Made by a program: the position numbers and the translations under genes
Notes under the pieces: generated by a model
Database searches by the model: none
Told to the model about the DNA's origin: nothing
Seen by the model: the letters and a program-made list of their open reading frames with translations, nothing else
Assembly (NCBI GenBank): GCA_949592205.1
Contig: CATIUR010000005.1
Coordinates: 133,540,277-133,604,276 of the forward strand
Reading direction: 5' to 3'
DNA: 64,000 nucleotides
From: Helichrysum umbraculigerum
Taxonomy: Eukaryota; Streptophyta; Magnoliopsida; Asterales; Asteraceae
Shown: piece after piece, positions 35,495 to 47,149 of the stretch
How the letters are laid out: every line of letters begins with the position of its first letter
How positions within the stretch are numbered: position 1 is the first letter of the stretch

Positions 35495-35497
35495 ACT

Positions 35498-37577
35498 TAT
35501 AACAACCCAAAAATTACAACTGTTTTTTTTTTTTTTTTTTTTTACAATGCGGAAGTTCAAGTCCCAAAACATATATATACATAAAATGACATGACGTCAT
35601 TTTCCATTACCTAAATTATAAGTATTGATTATTACCATTTACAACACAATCCTTTATATTCTGGGCATTATATAATAAAACATTTTAAACTGTATTAAAT
35701 AATAATCAGAGTAATCCTAGTCAAACATTATTCAGTTACTCCTTGACCCGCCCATAACAATAGATATTAACCTGCAAGGAGTAATCAACGAGGGATTAGC
35801 ACGAAGCTAAGTGAGTTAACTCATCACTAACAATACAACTTAGTTTAACACCATGAGTTCACCACATTTAACACTTTGACTCAACATCACCAGAGGATCG
35901 GTGGCCCTTGTGGCGCCCTCAGCCGCGGTGGCCCACCAAGCGACACTTACACCAACTGCAGGCCAATACAGCGGTTAACCGATAACTGTTTGTTACCTTT
36001 AGTCAACACAAGCCTTACTCACAACGAATGTTCACAACCCTTGTGTTGACTAACCTGTAACCATACAGTCCAACATAGTTGACCTCTATTAACACAGTTA
36101 CCATATAGGTCACTTAACACTTAACACTTTAACACAATTCACAATTCAACTTAACACAGGTATAACACATAACACTTGAAGTAACCACAATAGTGATCAC
36201 TAAATTATAGTGAGAGATCAAAGTCCACTCACCGACTACCATAGTCGCCCACTCAGTAGTCTAATATCACTGAGTCTTCTCCATATCTGGAAATACAACA
36301 AAATACACAAGTCAGTTACTTGTATCAAATCTACATAACATTACTCCAATAGATTTATACCAACAAATCTCAATTCATATGTATTAACATAATCATCACA
36401 TACATCCAATTCATACTTCTTGAATTGTTTCTTAATCATGATTAGATATCATGTTAACCACTTTTCAACTATATATCAATTTAGTTGTCACTTGTAGTAA
36501 CTTCACATAATTCATTCCACTAATATGAATTATCACTATTAACTTCATTAGTTCATCATCACTATCAAATTTATGATAATTATAATCAACTTATCACCTT
36601 AGTTCACATTAATCATTGTTAACTAACATGATCACACCAATAACAAGATTAATAGTTTCTAAATTAACAATCCACTAAAACACTTCATGAACACTTAATC
36701 AAATTCTTCCATTTTAAGTTAGGGCTCATGTCATAATCATGGATTAGGCACTAATTAACAACTATAACATAACCAAAATCTTTACTTCATGAATTATCAA
36801 CTAAATCACAACTTTTATCATGAATACTCTATAATCTTTTATCTCTAAGTTAGGATTTTAATTATAATCAACTTATTTCTTATCAACTAGTGATAATATG
36901 ATCATTACTAACTTAAATTCAAGATTAATCATACCAACTAAATCAAATATTCAAAACCCCAATTTCTAGGGTTAAAGAAATCACTAAATTAACACTTATA
37001 ACTTGCTTTGAATGATAATGAAATGATTAATCTATGTTAACAAATCATAACTAACAACTATTGCACAAAATCAAACCCTATTTTCGGATTAAACTCACTA
37101 ATTAGCAAAAATCCCAAAACCCCCAATTTCTAGGATGAAGAACATGAAGAACACTTGATTTTACCTTGTTTAAGATGATTAACAAGACTTGAATTTGATC
37201 TTGGAAGCTTGTATTTGATGATTCTTCATGATCTTGATAATGATTTAGGTTTAATGTGTGTGTATGTATATGTACGTATGTATGTATGTGTGTTTGGAGA
37301 AAAACCCGATCCATCATATAATATATATCATATAAGTGTTAGTTTTCATTCCCCGTATTTATTATTGTCTGGAACTTAAAAATCCTTTGCGAGGAAAACT
37401 ATTTTATTTTACCGTCAACTAAATAAATTTAAAACAATCAATATTTCACTAGCCACAATATTTCCTGAGGCTTATCGACCTATTAATTATACAATCAAAC
37501 ACAATAACAATTTTAAATCGCATTTAAAATTTACAGAAAATACCTATTACTTCTAAGCCCAATTTGAGGATGTTACA
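35498..37577 (-). repeat. 5' LTR of C
   Basis: 2,080 bp, nearly identical to 29193-31269; differences include a longer poly-T run and point changes near 35612, 35730, 36063, 36305 and 36606. Confidence 0.9.
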
Positions 37578-37777
37578 GATAAACACTAGCTATCGGTCTC
37601 GTCCGTTATGGCCATACGAATATGTTTGGATAAGTGATCTTGGGGAGCCGTCCGGGTACTAAGGTTATCCCCGGATCCGCCGATCCTCATTAAGTTGTTG
37701 TTGACTGTTGAGTTGCGAATATTTGTTGTAGTTAATTGGTTTAGCTAAGTTGAATGTGGGGTGTTGGATTTACTCAC

Positions 37778-37792
37778 TTAGCTATGTGCTAA
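37778..37792 (+). other. Conserved LTR hairpin in B
   Basis: TTAGCTATGTGCTAA followed by tccctcg; CTAAT lies about 23 nt before the CAG ending at 37815 (cttcctgcag), a good plant 3' splice site match. Confidence 0.45.
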
Positions 37793-39037
37793 TCCCTCGT
37801 TGTTACTTCCTGCAGACTTTTGTTTATGCATGCGGGTGGGTAGCAGGAAGGTCAAACCTTGGAAGAATGGAATGTTTGATATTCAAGCTACTCTGATTAT
37901 TTTTGTAACAACTCAGTTTAGTTTATATAATACCCCGACATGCTAGTCTTTTGAACAAGTTTTAAATTGTAGTAACTTAACCATCTAAACTGTTTTGGTA
38001 CTTTGGAAAAATATGTAATGAAGTATTGTGTTTTATTTACCTGCGCTTCCTTATTATCTTTAATATTACTATTAGGAAATGAGGGGTGTTATAGTAATGA
38101 TTACACGAATGCAATCCAGTTGATATACATTGCCATGAGCATCATAGTCGAAGCTTAACCCGTAATCAGTGGTACAGTCAAGTACCGTATAGTGTGCCCC
38201 CCGTGAGTGCTAATCCAAAAACACTCATAAGTAACGAGTAAGAAACGCCCGTTTATACAGTACGGTTCGTGGTAGTGCGTGCTACCCCGGGCGGGGATTG
38301 TCAGTCCCATATGGATCCATATACTAAAACTCGCGCTTATCCTATAATTAACAACTATGATTCGGAGGCCTTCAGTGGATTAATCGTAACTCATGCAATT
38401 CAGTATATCAGTAAATATGTAAGTCTGTAATGTAGTAAATCGGTACATGTGTTCAAGTAAAACAAGTAATGCATCTCACCCCTGAGTGAAAACAGTAAAA
38501 ATAGGGGCTGTGAGACTCACATGAGTCTAGCAGAGTAAAGCAGCAGTTAAGTAGTGCGGTTCTCCGAACCACTAACCTTTAGCGTCCTAAACGCGTAAGG
38601 TTAAGTAAGTAAATAGATATCTTAGAGATTATTCATGCTAGTCATCCACTCAACTAGTTAATGTCCAATGTTTGTTTGTTTAGTATTTCGTTTGTAGTTT
38701 GAAAACAAGTATGACCCGTTGGTGACGGTTTTGTAATAATAATCCAAGTATTATTATTATTATGTATCTCGTTGTGTCGTATCTTTGTAAGGTATATTTG
38801 TAAGTCTGTCATTTGTATCGCGATGTGAAAGTGTTTTTCGAAAGTAAGTTCGAGCGAGTGTAAGCTCGTATAAGTGTGAGTGTAATCTCATATGTCTGTA
38901 GTGTATACTTTTCAAAGTATAAGTGTTTGTATGTCCCGGTATCATCGTATAAAGTTCGGTGTAAAATTAAGTGATAAATCTTAGTTCATATTAGTGCTTT
39001 TATTACTGAATTTGGGTTCGAAAGACAAAGTGGGCTG

Positions 39038-39212
39038 CGAACCGAGTTGGGTTCGCAGCATAGAACTCGACTCGCAGGCCAACTCGACTCGCAGGTCAAC
39101 TCGGCTCACAGGTCAACTCGACTCGTAGGTGATTTCGATTCGCGTTTTGGCTTCGCGAGTCGAGTTCTCGGTTCGACTCGCAGGACGGCCGAGATCTGGG
39201 ATCTCGACTCGC
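39038..39212. repeat. actcgactcgcagg repeat cluster in LTR A
   Basis: Six or more variants of aactcgactcgcaggtc and gagtcgagttc, some inverted. It lies about 0.95-1.13 kb from the 5' end of LTR A in element orientation. Confidence 0.8.
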
Positions 39213-40168
39213 GAGATGAACTGTCAGCGATTTTTAGATGGGTTTCGATTTTTAAAGCATTTTTAACGTGATTTTCGGGCATAATCTTGTTGAGTGGACT
39301 CATTAACATATAAATAAACTCTTTTCAAGTAATTAAAAAGAGTTCTAGAGCTTCATACCAAGAAATCAAAAATGGGGAAGATGGGGATGGAGATGATCTT
39401 GATGCCTCTTCAATGAAGATGATGATGATGATGCACGATTTTGATGGTGATGTTGGTGGTTCGGCGGTGGTGTGGTGGTGGCTCTTGGAGCCGTTTTGTA
39501 GAGAGAGAAAGGAGGGAAAGTGGGTGGAAGAAATGAGGTGAAATGGAGAAGAAAGAAAGAATAAAAAGGGGGAAAAGTAAATGGGTCGCGGGTCGGTTGG
39601 GGCTGGGTCCGCGGATCTGGGCCGACCCACTCGAGGGCTCGGGCTCGCGTATTCTTGTTTCCCAATTTTCGTGTCACCCCTCGTAGTCGGTTAAATCCCG
39701 TAATCGTTTAATCGCGAAATCTTTTTTAAGATTCAAAAATATACTAAAGTATATCCGAAATATTTCCAACCGAAGTATTTTATCAAAATACTTTATTTCA
39801 GGTTATAAAATTATAAAAATATAATTTTTGTTATTAATCGTTCGTTGGGGTGCGTTTCGTGCGGTTTCGTCGTGTAAGATATGTTTTTATCAATAAGTAA
39901 TACTTGTAATATATTCTCACAATATATTAAGGTAAATAACGTTTGTGTGGATAGTTCCACATTATTTATAAATTTGTCACCAACGTCCATATTTATTAAT
40001 GTCGGACTTCATCCGTCTATCGGTGTACGATTTCAGCAAATCACGTACGCGTGTATATAATTACACCAAATCCTATATATATATTTAGCCTACTATAACT
40101 AAATACACATAATAACCACACCATTAGGTACAGTAATGATAGCCTAAAATGCCGGGTGTTACACAAAA

Positions 40169-40529
40169 TTTTAAATTTATAGTTATTGCTTTTGCTACAA
40201 TAAATTTAACTTGGGTAACTACAATTACTGTTTCATTGTTATTGTTATTATTATTATCTAAATCTATATTATTATATCATTGGTATTCTAAAACTTTTTG
40301 TAATTAACAATTAAAAAGAGAGTATGAGCTCATAACATTTCTATTAAAATTAAAAAAAACCGAACCAAAATTTGAGATTTCAAATATTTATGTAAAAAAT
40401 ATCAAATTTTTAGAACCCGTCGCATCGCGAGGGCAATAAAAAACTTGTTAACATCAATTTCATAATGTAATACCACTCCATATTTATATTTATCGGTTTA
40501 TTAAATATAATATTCGTCGTATTTTTTTA
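40169..40529. other. AT-rich intergenic with a Helitron-like hairpin
   Basis: On the minus strand 40413-40432 reads ccctcgcgatgcgacgggtt followed by CTAA, a weathered Helitron-type 3' end. The partner end was not found. No gene seen. Confidence 0.35.
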
Positions 40530-40680
40530 GAAAAGCAATCCCAAAATCTAACCTACCCCATATAATATCACACAAATATATATATGCCTCATACGAGGCT
40601 TGAACCCACAACCTTTTGGTTAAAAGGTTCCCCACATACCGCTAGACGAAAGACCCTTTGGTTAAATTTTCGTCGCATTA
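40530..40680 (-). mobile_element. tRNA-derived SINE
   Basis: Minus strand: a tRNA-like head with A box TAGCGGTATGTGG (40644-40632) and B box GGTTCAAGCC (40606-40597), spaced about 38 nt as in tRNA genes, with an anticodon-arm-like aaccttttaaccaaaaggtt between. A tRNA-unrelated tail ends gctttttctaaaaaaa. Possible target duplication cgacgaa on both sides. The acceptor stem is not conserved, so this is a SINE rather than a tRNA gene. Confidence 0.7.
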
Positions 40681-41199
40681 TACGAATAAATTACTAGTTA
40701 CGTCATTATTCTAATATTCTTGGTGCTCTAAATCCTAAAAAACCTGTCTTATTCTGCTATTGTAATTTGTCATGAACGTGGGTCCATACTTTTTTCATTC
40801 ATTTCTTATTTTCATCGTGTTGGGCACGTAACAACAAGAAGGAAAACAAAAGAGGTCACTTTCCTCTTAACGTACTGGATTACACTTTACGTTATCTACA
40901 ACTATTGTTTTTTATTTGACTTTTCCTCATAATATAAGACAAATTTTAATATGTTATAATTAAATATTTACCTTTTGAATTATAGGTTACGCATCTATAT
41001 ATAATTAAGTGTAATACATGGTTTTACTAACTTAAATTAACTAATTACCCATGTTCCCCAAAAGATGACATGACCAAATTAAAATTAATATACGCTTTAA
41101 TGCAAGTTTACTTACTTATGAAGTTACATATACATGCATGTAAAACATGATATTCAATTCATTCTATTTTAAAATATACGTAATATACTTTATTGATTA

Positions 41200-41230
41200 C
41201 TAGATCTTAAACCCGTACGTTCACACGGGT
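41200..41230 (-). mobile_element. Helitron-like 3' end
   Basis: Minus strand: hairpin acccgtgtgaacgtacgggt, then ttaagatCTAG|T. Hairpin, CTRR and following T fit a Helitron terminus; the 5' TC end was not located. The motif resembles the terminus at 6647. Confidence 0.45.
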
Positions 41231-41336
41231 GGTTGATTGTTTAATTAAAATTGATGTTTTAATTATAATTTAACTAAAATAGAGGTGCCTAATTAATTAA
41301 TTAAATTTGATTTTAATTAGTGATATCATAACCTCA

Positions 41337-41738
41337 GTGGGATGTTCAAATGAGAACCACTTTATAGTTGAGAACTGTGAGAATTGTGAGAACCACAACG
41401 AATACGTGTTTGTTCACATGTGATTAACTTCAATCATATGTGAACATTGATGTACGTTTAATTGAAAAAGAAAAAAGTAAAAAAAAATCATAAATTTACG
41501 CCTTAAAACACATTTTAACCGATTTGTTCACATTATCGTTCACATTATCGTTCACATGTATTTGTTTTTTGCGTTTTTCGATATGATTTTAAGATTTTTT
41601 TTGACTTTTTTCTTTTTCAATTAAACGTACATCAATGTTCACATATGATTGAAGTTAAATCATATGTGAACAAACACGTATTCGTTGTGATTCTCACAGT
41701 TCTCAACTTTAAGGTGGTTCTCATTTGAACATTCCCCT
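41337..41738. mobile_element. Mutator-like MITE, 402 bp
   Basis: TIRs over 150 bp (outer motif gggatgttcaaatgagaacc) with a perfect 9-bp duplication ataacctca (41328-41336, 41739-41747). The arms contain tgttcacatatgattgaagt-type sequence. Its outer 'gttcaaatgag' is shared with the 24873-25687 element. No ORF. Confidence 0.85.
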
Positions 41739-41747
41739 ATAACCTCA

Positions 41748-42596
41748 CTTCCTATATTATATTTAAATTGTTTATTTTTATTTATTGGTTCCCTTGACTT
41801 ATTGACTTATGTAACAATGTTAACATTATCGTATCACAATTCACATGCATATTCTTAATAATATTCCTAGCTAGCTTCTCCTTTTAACAGCTAGACGACA
41901 CAAAATTTGATTATATGAACTTGAATTTATCGATATACAAAATTTACTTATGTATATCAAAGATTTAAAATAGGTACGTTTTCATAAACAAAAATATAAA
42001 TCTATCTACAAATGTAAAAGGAAGAATAATAATACGGAGTACATAACTATAAATTAACGGAATTGATAATGACATTATTAAGGGCTGTCAATAATATTAG
42101 AAGCATTTATTAAACTCAAAGTTTCTTTTATAATCAACAATCTCGTTTAATGCATCTTAATTAAAAGGAAAGTTTTAGTATACATTAAACGTAGATCACA
42201 AATGTATTAAGTAATTTTGAATTGCAAACATTATTTACATTTTGTATTTTTTTAACGGCCCTAGAATTGTTTCTATCGATTTTTTCATGAGTTAACAAAT
42301 TAACGTGCGATATAAAGTCATAAAATGAAGGTTCTTAGAATTGAAAAATGTAAAGGTTGACCATTGACTTTTGCCATCGTATTCAACAAGTTGATCTAGA
42401 GAGTCTGACGTCATGATGTCATCATCATGTAACTTAGCCATAAATCTTTGACGCATTCAAATCTTCTTCACCCCAATTCTATATTATTATTTTTGAATAA
42501 ATATATAATAAATTCATTTTATTCACAAATAAAAGTTTATTAATTTAATCCAAAAGTAAATGTGAAAGCCGGAAGGGGTACCTTTTATTTTGATAG
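41748..42596. other. AT-rich intergenic, nothing recognised
   Basis: No protein-like frame, RNA gene or TIR pair found. Confidence 0.5.
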
Positions 42597-42605
42597 TTGA
42601 AAATA

Positions 42606-43545
42606 GGCCAAAATATATTTTGGTACCCTGAACTTGGTTGACTAGGTCTCCTAGTACACTAAACTATCAAGGGTATAGAATGGTACCCTAAACTTGTAAA
42701 CTCGATCATTTTAGTACCTTGACTCAGTCACGTGCCTCTCACATGACTCTTTTCTGTTAATTATTAACGGAGCTTTTCTTCAACTTTGTCTCTCTTAGTT
42801 TAACACTCTAAACACACGGTTCATCTTCTTCTGTCAAGATCTATTAGCTCTGAATTGTGTATGTATTCACATTACGCGTTCGTATTCGTCTCTTTCTAAT
42901 TGACTATGTATATTATTTTTATGGTCAAATCAATTCCTAATCTGAGCAGGGTGGCAAGGGCAAAATGAAAGTTGATAGCGAAGTGTTATTCTAATTAGAA
43001 TCCCTAAAGTAGTTCATGTGATAGACTCTAAAATGACAATATGTGCAATTATTGTTTTCATTACAAGCAATATGCACATTCTACAATTTGTCATCAGCCT
43101 AAAGTCCTAAACATTGTTCGACGAGCACTTATCTAATTTATTTTACTTTTACATTTTTTTTAATTTAATATCTATTATAAACTAGGATTTTTGTATGTTG
43201 TTTCCGATAATTGAGAAGGCGGCTGTGTGTCTTTGGAGTTGAATGGCAATAAGAGAATGTTACTTCACTATAAGGATGGGGCCAAATTCACTCGTGAAGC
43301 AATGTCAATTAGAATTAAAAAATTAGAATACTGGGCAAAATAATTAGGGATATTTAGTAACAAACTATGAAAATGAAGCTCCGTTAATAATTAACGAAAA
43401 AGAGTCATGTGAGAGGCACGTGACTGAGTCAAGGTACTAAAATGACTCAGTTTACAAGTTTAGGGTACCATGCTATACCCTTGATAGTTTAGGGTATTAG
43501 GAGACCTAATCAACCAAGTTCAGGGTACCAAAATATATTTTGGCC
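42606..43545. mobile_element. Mutator-like TIR element, 940 bp
   Basis: TIRs of about 170-180 bp starting GGCCAAAATATATTTTGG (itself palindromic), with a perfect 9-bp duplication ttgaaaata (42597-42605, 43546-43554). The roughly 580 bp between TIRs includes gtggcaagggcaaaatgaaa and tggagttgaatggcaataag, which might be captured transcript sequence. No transposase. Confidence 0.9.
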
Positions 43546-43554
43546 TTGAAAATA

Positions 43555-44165
43555 AAATAAACGTTAATGAACCGAACCTATGGTTCATTCATGATGATGT
43601 CACCAATGACGCATACGGCATACTTTCTTTAAATTAATGTAAAAAAGTCATCGACCCCTATACTTCGAAACGTTGTCACTCTCTACCCTCGTTTAACATT
43701 TATTTTACATTTTTGACCCTACTTCTATTTTTCCAATTATAATTTTAAAACTCCCAAGAATGAACTTTAAACTCCAGCTTTTATATAGTTTAAGAGTATG
43801 TTGCTCAAGTTAAAAGAAATTACACCAACATAAATATCAAAGTAAGCTCTAAAAACATACTACAAGTAACATTAACCTTTTTAAATATATTTAAAAATAA
43901 AACAAAAAATTACAATATACCCTCGATCATATATGGTACATGAAGCTTTTACATTGTAAAAGCCTCGGAACAATGAGGGTAAAAATTTAATTAGGTTCCT
44001 ATGTGATTTTTTATTAAAAAATACACAAGTATTGTAAAAAAATTATACACACAACAAACAAAATGGTAATATATAAAACAACAAAAGAATCATTACTTTC
44101 TTGTATAACCTAATTAAGCCTTTTGAAGTAGTAAGTGTGATCTATAACCCTTCTTATGAAGAACT
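43555..44165. other. 3' flank of the WRKY gene
   Basis: AT-rich; a short hairpin gcttttacattgtaaaagc lies at 43946-43964. The WRKY 3' UTR is expected here. No other gene seen. Confidence 0.5.
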
Positions 44166-46275
44166 TCAGAATAGTAATGACTCCAGGAACATGTCATCTC
44201 GGGGTTCCTCTTTCGTTCCAGAAAACGCTCTATTTGAATCTTGTTGTTCAATGTAATTAGACTTTAGAGCATTCTCGAATCTTGAAAACTTGAAACTTCC
44301 TGGATTCTGCAACATCTCTAGCATAAATGGTGCTTGATTATCAGATAATTGAGGGAACCTAGAACCATTACTTGCGTCGACCGTTGTGTTGTTAGTTTCG
44401 TAATGAGGGATAGCCATTGGCTTAATTGCCATAGTGGGCACATTGTTGCCAAGAGTGGCGGATTGTAACCTATGTCCAGACCCACGAGCCATTGGGACGT
44501 CATGGTTGTGTTTTCCCTCATAGGTCGTTATAACCGACCTCAAGTCTTGGGATGCGCGCTCAACATGTTTCCTTACAGAACAACCAAGACTCGTGCATTT
44601 GTAGTAACTCCTAGAGATATTAAAGCAAAAGTACAATAACTTAATTAGACATCTAAAATAGCTTACTTTTTAATTAATGACATGTATCAAAAGTAGCTTT
44701 CGTTTACCTCGGATTAGGGTTTCCCTTAACCACTTTTTGGCCGTACTTTCTCCATCTATAGCCATCATCGAGTATATCAATATCACTCGTGGTTTGAACC
44801 ACAACACGCGGTTCTCTTACTGTTCTAGTTCCTCCAATCATCGAAATTCCTTCGTTTTCTGACGGTCTCCTGCATAATAATACCATAAAAATTAGCAAAA
44901 AACCATTGTTACTATCTTCCAAAATCATGTCATTTTTTATATACTTTACATAATATAAAAAACAGAAATTTACCATCTTTTTGCCTCAGGCTGCTCATCA
45001 TCATCAAAATCATCCCCACCTGACCTACTTCTACTCCTGTCAAAATCCTCATCACCAACCGAAATTGACGAATTTTCAGGTGTGGTAACAGAATCAAACT
45101 GCCCTGATCCATGAGAAGCATAAGACTGATTATCATGGTACTCAAGAGTACTTGAAACTTGAGTCATCTGTAAAGTACTTGAACCAGCTGAAGAAGTCGA
45201 TGATCTTCGAGTAGATTGAGGTTTTGGATGATTATGACTACCCTTATAAACAATCTCAGTAATTTGTCCATCTAAATTAGTCTCTAATTTCTTCTTCATC
45301 GAACAATTCTGATACGTGCACTTGTAATAACTTCTAGGATTCTCACTTCCTTTCACCTGTTTTTGTCCATACTTTCTCCAATTATATCCATCTTCTGATT
45401 TCTTATTAGATGATTGATTGTTGACGTTGTTGTTGCTGGTTGTATAACCTGATTGGTAGCTTTGTGTCTGCGTATTAGAATCTGTTTGAATTGTTGAGAT
45501 TTCAGGGGAAAAGCTTTGAAGTTGAGGTTGGTTTTCAGTTTGCTCATAAGCTTTTGAATCTTGTTCTCTTGGTTTCTGATGATTCCATAGTTGTTGCTCC
45601 TGAGATTAAATGATCAAATTGTTATATACTTATATACATAATAAAACATAAGTAACAAAATAACCAATATGGTTATTAATTAAAACTTACAGTAGAATGA
45701 TTTAGTTGTGGTTGAAATGAGAGATTTGAGAAGCTTTTTTGCTCTTTTTTGATACTCTGTTCTTGGTTTTGAATACTGCTGCTTAAACTCTTCCAATTAA
45801 ATCCATTAAACGGGAAGGACCCAGTTGTTGGAGATGGTAAAATCTGCAAAAAAGCAAAGCAAAAGTTAGCTTATACTCCATATTTCATTGGAACATAACA
45901 ACAAACACCTGGCAGGCAAAACTTCATGTTCAGCTCGTAATAGAAAAACTAGAGTTCTTTACTTCTTTTGATAAATCGGTTAAAAAATTAATAAGTTCAG
46001 ATACTTACGTTGGAAGAGTTAAGGAGAACAGGGGAGTCAAGTAGCTCCGCCGGAGATAAACCGGCGGGAATAGCAAAGTAAGAAGAAGGTGAGATCGCCG
46101 GCGGGGAGATGGGTAATGAAGGTGGAGGGATTGATTTGAACTTAGGTATGCCGGAACCGAGTCGGGCGGCGAGTCCGGGTTGTCGGGTGGCCGGAGATTG
46201 ATCGGGAAAAGAAGACATGAAAGAGAAAGGTGGTGAATTTGATGGTGTTGGAGTTGAGATACTTGAAGAAGTCAT
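44166..46275 (-). CDS. Group I WRKY transcription factor, WRKY33-like
   Basis: Five coding exons, all with GT-AG introns: 46275-46009, 45843-45691, 45599-44974, 44869-44708 and 44610-44166, joining to 1,653 nt (550 residues plus TGA). The N-terminus (about 40-88) is rich in Ser-Pro with PAGLSPAELLDSPVLL, the MAP-kinase target region of WRKY33-type proteins. WRKY domain 1 at about 207-266: WRKYGQK, then C-X4-C-X22-H-X-H. WRKY domain 2 at about 383-440: WRKYGQK, then C-X4-C-X23-H-X-H. Its intron after NPNPR is at the family's conserved place. An acidic stretch (DDFDDDEQPEAKRW) separates the domains. It should bind W-boxes (TTGACY) in the nucleus and act in defence and stress signalling. No disabling change seen. 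Whether it is the WRKY33 orthologue or a WRKY25/26-type paralogue is open. Confidence 0.93.
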
Positions 46276-46396
46276 AATAATAATAAAAATAGAGATATAG
46301 ATTGATAGATAGATATATTTTGAGAGAGAGAAAGATTGGATTGGGGGAGGGGTTAAAGAAGAAGAAGAATGGAAATTGCACACGTATGTTATGTTT

Positions 46397-46408
46397 CGTT
46401 TTTATATG
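46397..46408 (-). promoter_or_regulatory. TATA box of the WRKY gene
   Basis: Minus strand catataaaaacg, about 122 bp upstream of the ATG, giving a leader of about 90 nt. A TTGAC core lies at 46538-46542 (minus), a possible partial W-box. Confidence 0.5.
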
Positions 46409-46686
46409 TCACATAAAATAATAATAATCATATACAGTAGATATATTTTATTTTTTAATTAGTGTAATAGAAATAAGAATATAAAAATAACTTTAATATA
46501 CATGTGAATATGTGATACGTGTTATCTCAGCGAACTTGTCAAAGACGCACAAAAGAGTTTTCACACTTGGCCCTACCTTGTGTAGTTTAAAATTTCCCAA
46601 TTTTGCCCAACAATAGTTTACTAAGTTCTAAAATGATTATTCACCTTTTCATTTTAATTTGTTGTAACTTAAGTGTTCACTTTTAA

Positions 46687-47140
46687 GGGTAAATAATGGT
46701 TTAATCACCAAACTTTCAACTTTTTTTCGTTTTAACCCTTCAACTTTTTTTTTAACGTTTTAAGCCTTCAACTTACGGGTTGACCAATTTTTAATCCCTT
46801 CACTTTAATTGACCGTACGAAACAGCCATTTGTATGACTTGTAACCGGCGACGTGGCAATTGTACACACAGCCAAAGAATTAGCGACGACATGTCATCGC
46901 TAAATGTCGTCGCTAAAACCCTACAGAGACGACATGTCGTCGCTAAAACCCTACAGCGACGACATGTAGATGCCACGTAGATGCCAACTGTACAAAAACC
47001 GGCTACACTAGGTCACAATCAAGGTGAATGGCAAAATTAACAGGTCAATTGTAAGTTGAAGGCTTAAAACGTTAAAAAAAAAGTTGAAGGGTTAAAACGA
47101 AAAAAAATTGAAAGTTTGGTGATTAAACCATTATTTACCC
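46687..47140. mobile_element. TIR MITE, 454 bp, in WRKY upstream region
   Basis: TIRs over 100 bp (gggtaaataatggtttaatc and its inverse) with a near-perfect 9-bp duplication cacttttaa / cactttaaa (46678-46686, 47141-47149). The core contains two or three gcgacgacatgtcgtcgcta palindromic units. Probably Mutator-like; no ORF. It starts about 400 bp upstream of the WRKY start codon. Confidence 0.75.
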
Positions 47141-47149
47141 CACTTTAAA

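Larger units (their letters stand above)
31270..35497 (-). other. Non-coding interior of element C
   Basis: 4.2 kb of AT-rich sequence rich in short 'cacttaac' and 'atcatca' motifs. The ATTTCGGGGACGAAAT-type palindrome (31288-31306) and purine tract lie next to the 3' LTR. A (CT)n run is at 32582-32604. 33480-33700 is more GC-rich. A ggaatccgcc repeat cluster is at 33752-33935, and the PBS at 35483-35494. No Gag, protease, RT or integrase motif is seen in any frame. Confidence 0.8.
29193..37577 (-). mobile_element. Non-coding LTR retrotransposon C (LARD-like)
   Basis: 8,385 bp with LTRs of 2,077 and 2,080 bp starting TATAACAACC and ending GGATGTTACA, and the 5-bp duplication gataa (29188-29192, 37578-37582). 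An initiator tRNA-Met PBS and a purine tract are present in minus orientation. The 4.2 kb interior has no gag or pol. By eye about five LTR substitutions plus a poly-T length change, so insertion was recent although non-coding. It must have been moved by proteins supplied in trans. Confidence 0.9.
27666..38093 (+). mobile_element. Solo LTR B, interrupted by element C
   Basis: Pieces 27666-29192 and 37583-38093 join to a 2,038 bp LTR starting TGTAACATCC and ending GGTGTTATA, flanked by gtaat (27661-27665, 38094-38098). Plus orientation is indicated by a TATA box at 27896-27903 (gggtataaaataccc), a pyrimidine-rich stretch and ttgtaagtg at 28122-28130. It inserted into solo LTR A. Its 3' half is homologous to the LTR of C. 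Confidence 0.9.
27253..40163 (-). mobile_element. Solo LTR A, interrupted by nested elements
   Basis: Pieces 27253-27665 and 38099-40163 join to a 2,478 bp LTR starting TGTAACACC and ending GGTGTTACA, flanked by the 5-bp duplication caaaa (27248-27252, 40164-40168). There is no internal region, so it is a solo LTR left by LTR-LTR recombination. Its end (aatgcttagcggaagcg, then gaacgactctatatgagacg) is homologous to family 1, so it is a related family in minus orientation. Confidence 0.9.

Noticed and set aside
39325..39677. Proline/serine-rich frames of 101 and 103 residues
   Set aside because: They lie in the pyrimidine-rich leader part of solo LTR A; low complexity explains them.
40590..40660. 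A functional tRNA gene
   Set aside because: A and B boxes are present but the acceptor stem does not pair and a tRNA-unrelated tail follows, so a SINE fits better.
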